Shown in pieces: positions 63,712 to 64,000 of a stretch of 64,000 nt of DNA. Source of the stretch: Microcoleus sp. FACHB-68 (GTDB lineage Bacteria; Cyanobacteriota; Cyanobacteriia; Cyanobacteriales; Oscillatoriaceae); the NCBI RefSeq assembly GCF_014695715.1, contig NZ_JACJOT010000007.1:1-64000 (forward strand), read 5' to 3'. A program made the position numbers and the translations under genes. Within the stretch, counting starts at the first letter, position 1. The number at the start of each line of letters is the position of its first letter. The notes beneath the pieces were generated by a model. That model worked only from the letters and a program-made list of their open reading frames with translations. It had not been told where the DNA came from and searched no databases.

Positions 63712-64000
63712 TCAGCTCTGTTTCTGAACCTGATTGAACTCCAATTCTACCGGCGTGTCGCGTCCAAAGATCGACAGCAGCACTTTTAGTTTGCTGCGTT
63801 CTGGACTCACTTCAATCACCTCGCCTTCAAATTCTTTGAAGGGACCGGAAAGCACCACAACTTTGTCGCCCACTGCCATGTTGATTTTCACAACCGGCAG
63901 TTGTTCTTCAGCTTGTTTGAAGATGCGTTGAACTTCCGAGAAGCTTAGCGGCATCGGTTTTACGTGTCCGCGTCCGCGCCCGTAGCGACGTTTTTGCTCT
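63712..64000 (-). CDS. nusG: Transcription antitermination factor NusG (partial, C-terminal part)
   Basis: Elongation factor that binds RNA polymerase and couples transcription to translation. Only the C-terminal 95 or so codons are inside the window; the frame is open to base 64000 and the gene starts beyond it. Visible are a Gly/Arg-rich linker (YGRGRGHVKPMPLSF), the end of the NGN domain region, and the KOW domain (VGDKVVVLSGPFKEFEGEV, then SIFGRDTPVELEFNQV). An internal ATG at 63954 is not the start, since the upstream frame continues in NusG-like sequence. Confidence 0.95.
   Translation of the reverse strand, partial: EQKRRYGRGRGHVKPMPLSFSEVQRIFKQAEEQLPVVKINMAVGDKVVVLSGPFKEFEGEVIEVSPERSKLKVLLSIFGRDTPVELEFNQVQKQS

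Overview
The window looks like chromosomal DNA from a filamentous, probably non-heterocystous cyanobacterium (Oscillatoriales/Microcoleus type; the genus is inference). Supporting signs are cyanobacterial families (DUF4079, DUF1824, an SLH-domain porin), a P-II protein with the Arg47/Ser49/Tyr51 T-loop, NtcA boxes, 4-Cys Ser/Thr kinases, a large P-loop/WD40 protein, heptamer short tandem repeats and an RGSGR-peptide gene. The palindrome GCCGGC and its half-variants ACCGGC/GCCGGT are scattered through genes and spacers at a density far above chance, while the usual cyanobacterial HIP1 octamer GCGATCGC is rare.

Layout. 0.2-4.1 kb: glyQ, a DUF4079 membrane protein and ComEC. 4.15 kb: tRNA-Ser(CGA). 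4.4-9.3 kb: an exopolysaccharide export pair, an SLH-SLBB outer-membrane exporter and a Wzc-type tyrosine autokinase. 9.4-16.3 kb: DUF1824, holB, tmk, an RTX-type Ca-binding protein, a phosphohexomutase, rdgB, and glnB behind an NtcA-type promoter. 17.3-20.6 kb: a Ser/Thr kinase with TPRs translationally coupled to an HTH-NB-ARC ATPase. 21.1-40.2 kb: a nitrogen island holding ureDA, urtABCDE, an SLH porin with its own NtcA box, ureG, ureF, ureE, ureB and ureC, with unrelated genes (GNAT, HD hydrolase, Coq4, DJ-1, methyltransferase, DUF1349) in between. 40.4-40.8 kb: a small secreted protein with three RGSGR repeats (PatX-like). 41.2-51.2 kb: an aldehyde dehydrogenase, a PAS/GAF hybrid histidine kinase, a class III aminotransferase, a DUF1338 oxygenase and pyruvate kinase. 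51.4-53.7 kb: a cell-wall amidase and a membrane/coiled-coil protein. 54.8-59.8 kb: a 1683-residue P-loop ATPase with 14 WD40 repeats. 60.0-60.8 kb: decayed cheW and cheR remnants. 61.0-64.0 kb: rplL, rplJ, rplA, rplK and the end of nusG, all on the minus strand.

How it fits together. UrtABCDE imports urea, urease (UreABC with accessory proteins UreDEFG) releases ammonium, and P-II senses the carbon/nitrogen state. GTAN8TAC boxes before glnB and before the porin suggest NtcA control of this set. The aldehyde dehydrogenase, aminotransferase and DUF1338 protein could form a lysine/2-aminoadipate breakdown route, but that is inference. The most notable single gene is the triple-RGSGR protein at 40389-40835: the pentapeptide is the HetR-binding signal of PatS, HetN and PatX, here carried three times in perfect 33-residue units. 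No CRISPR array, rRNA operon, transposase or prophage was seen.
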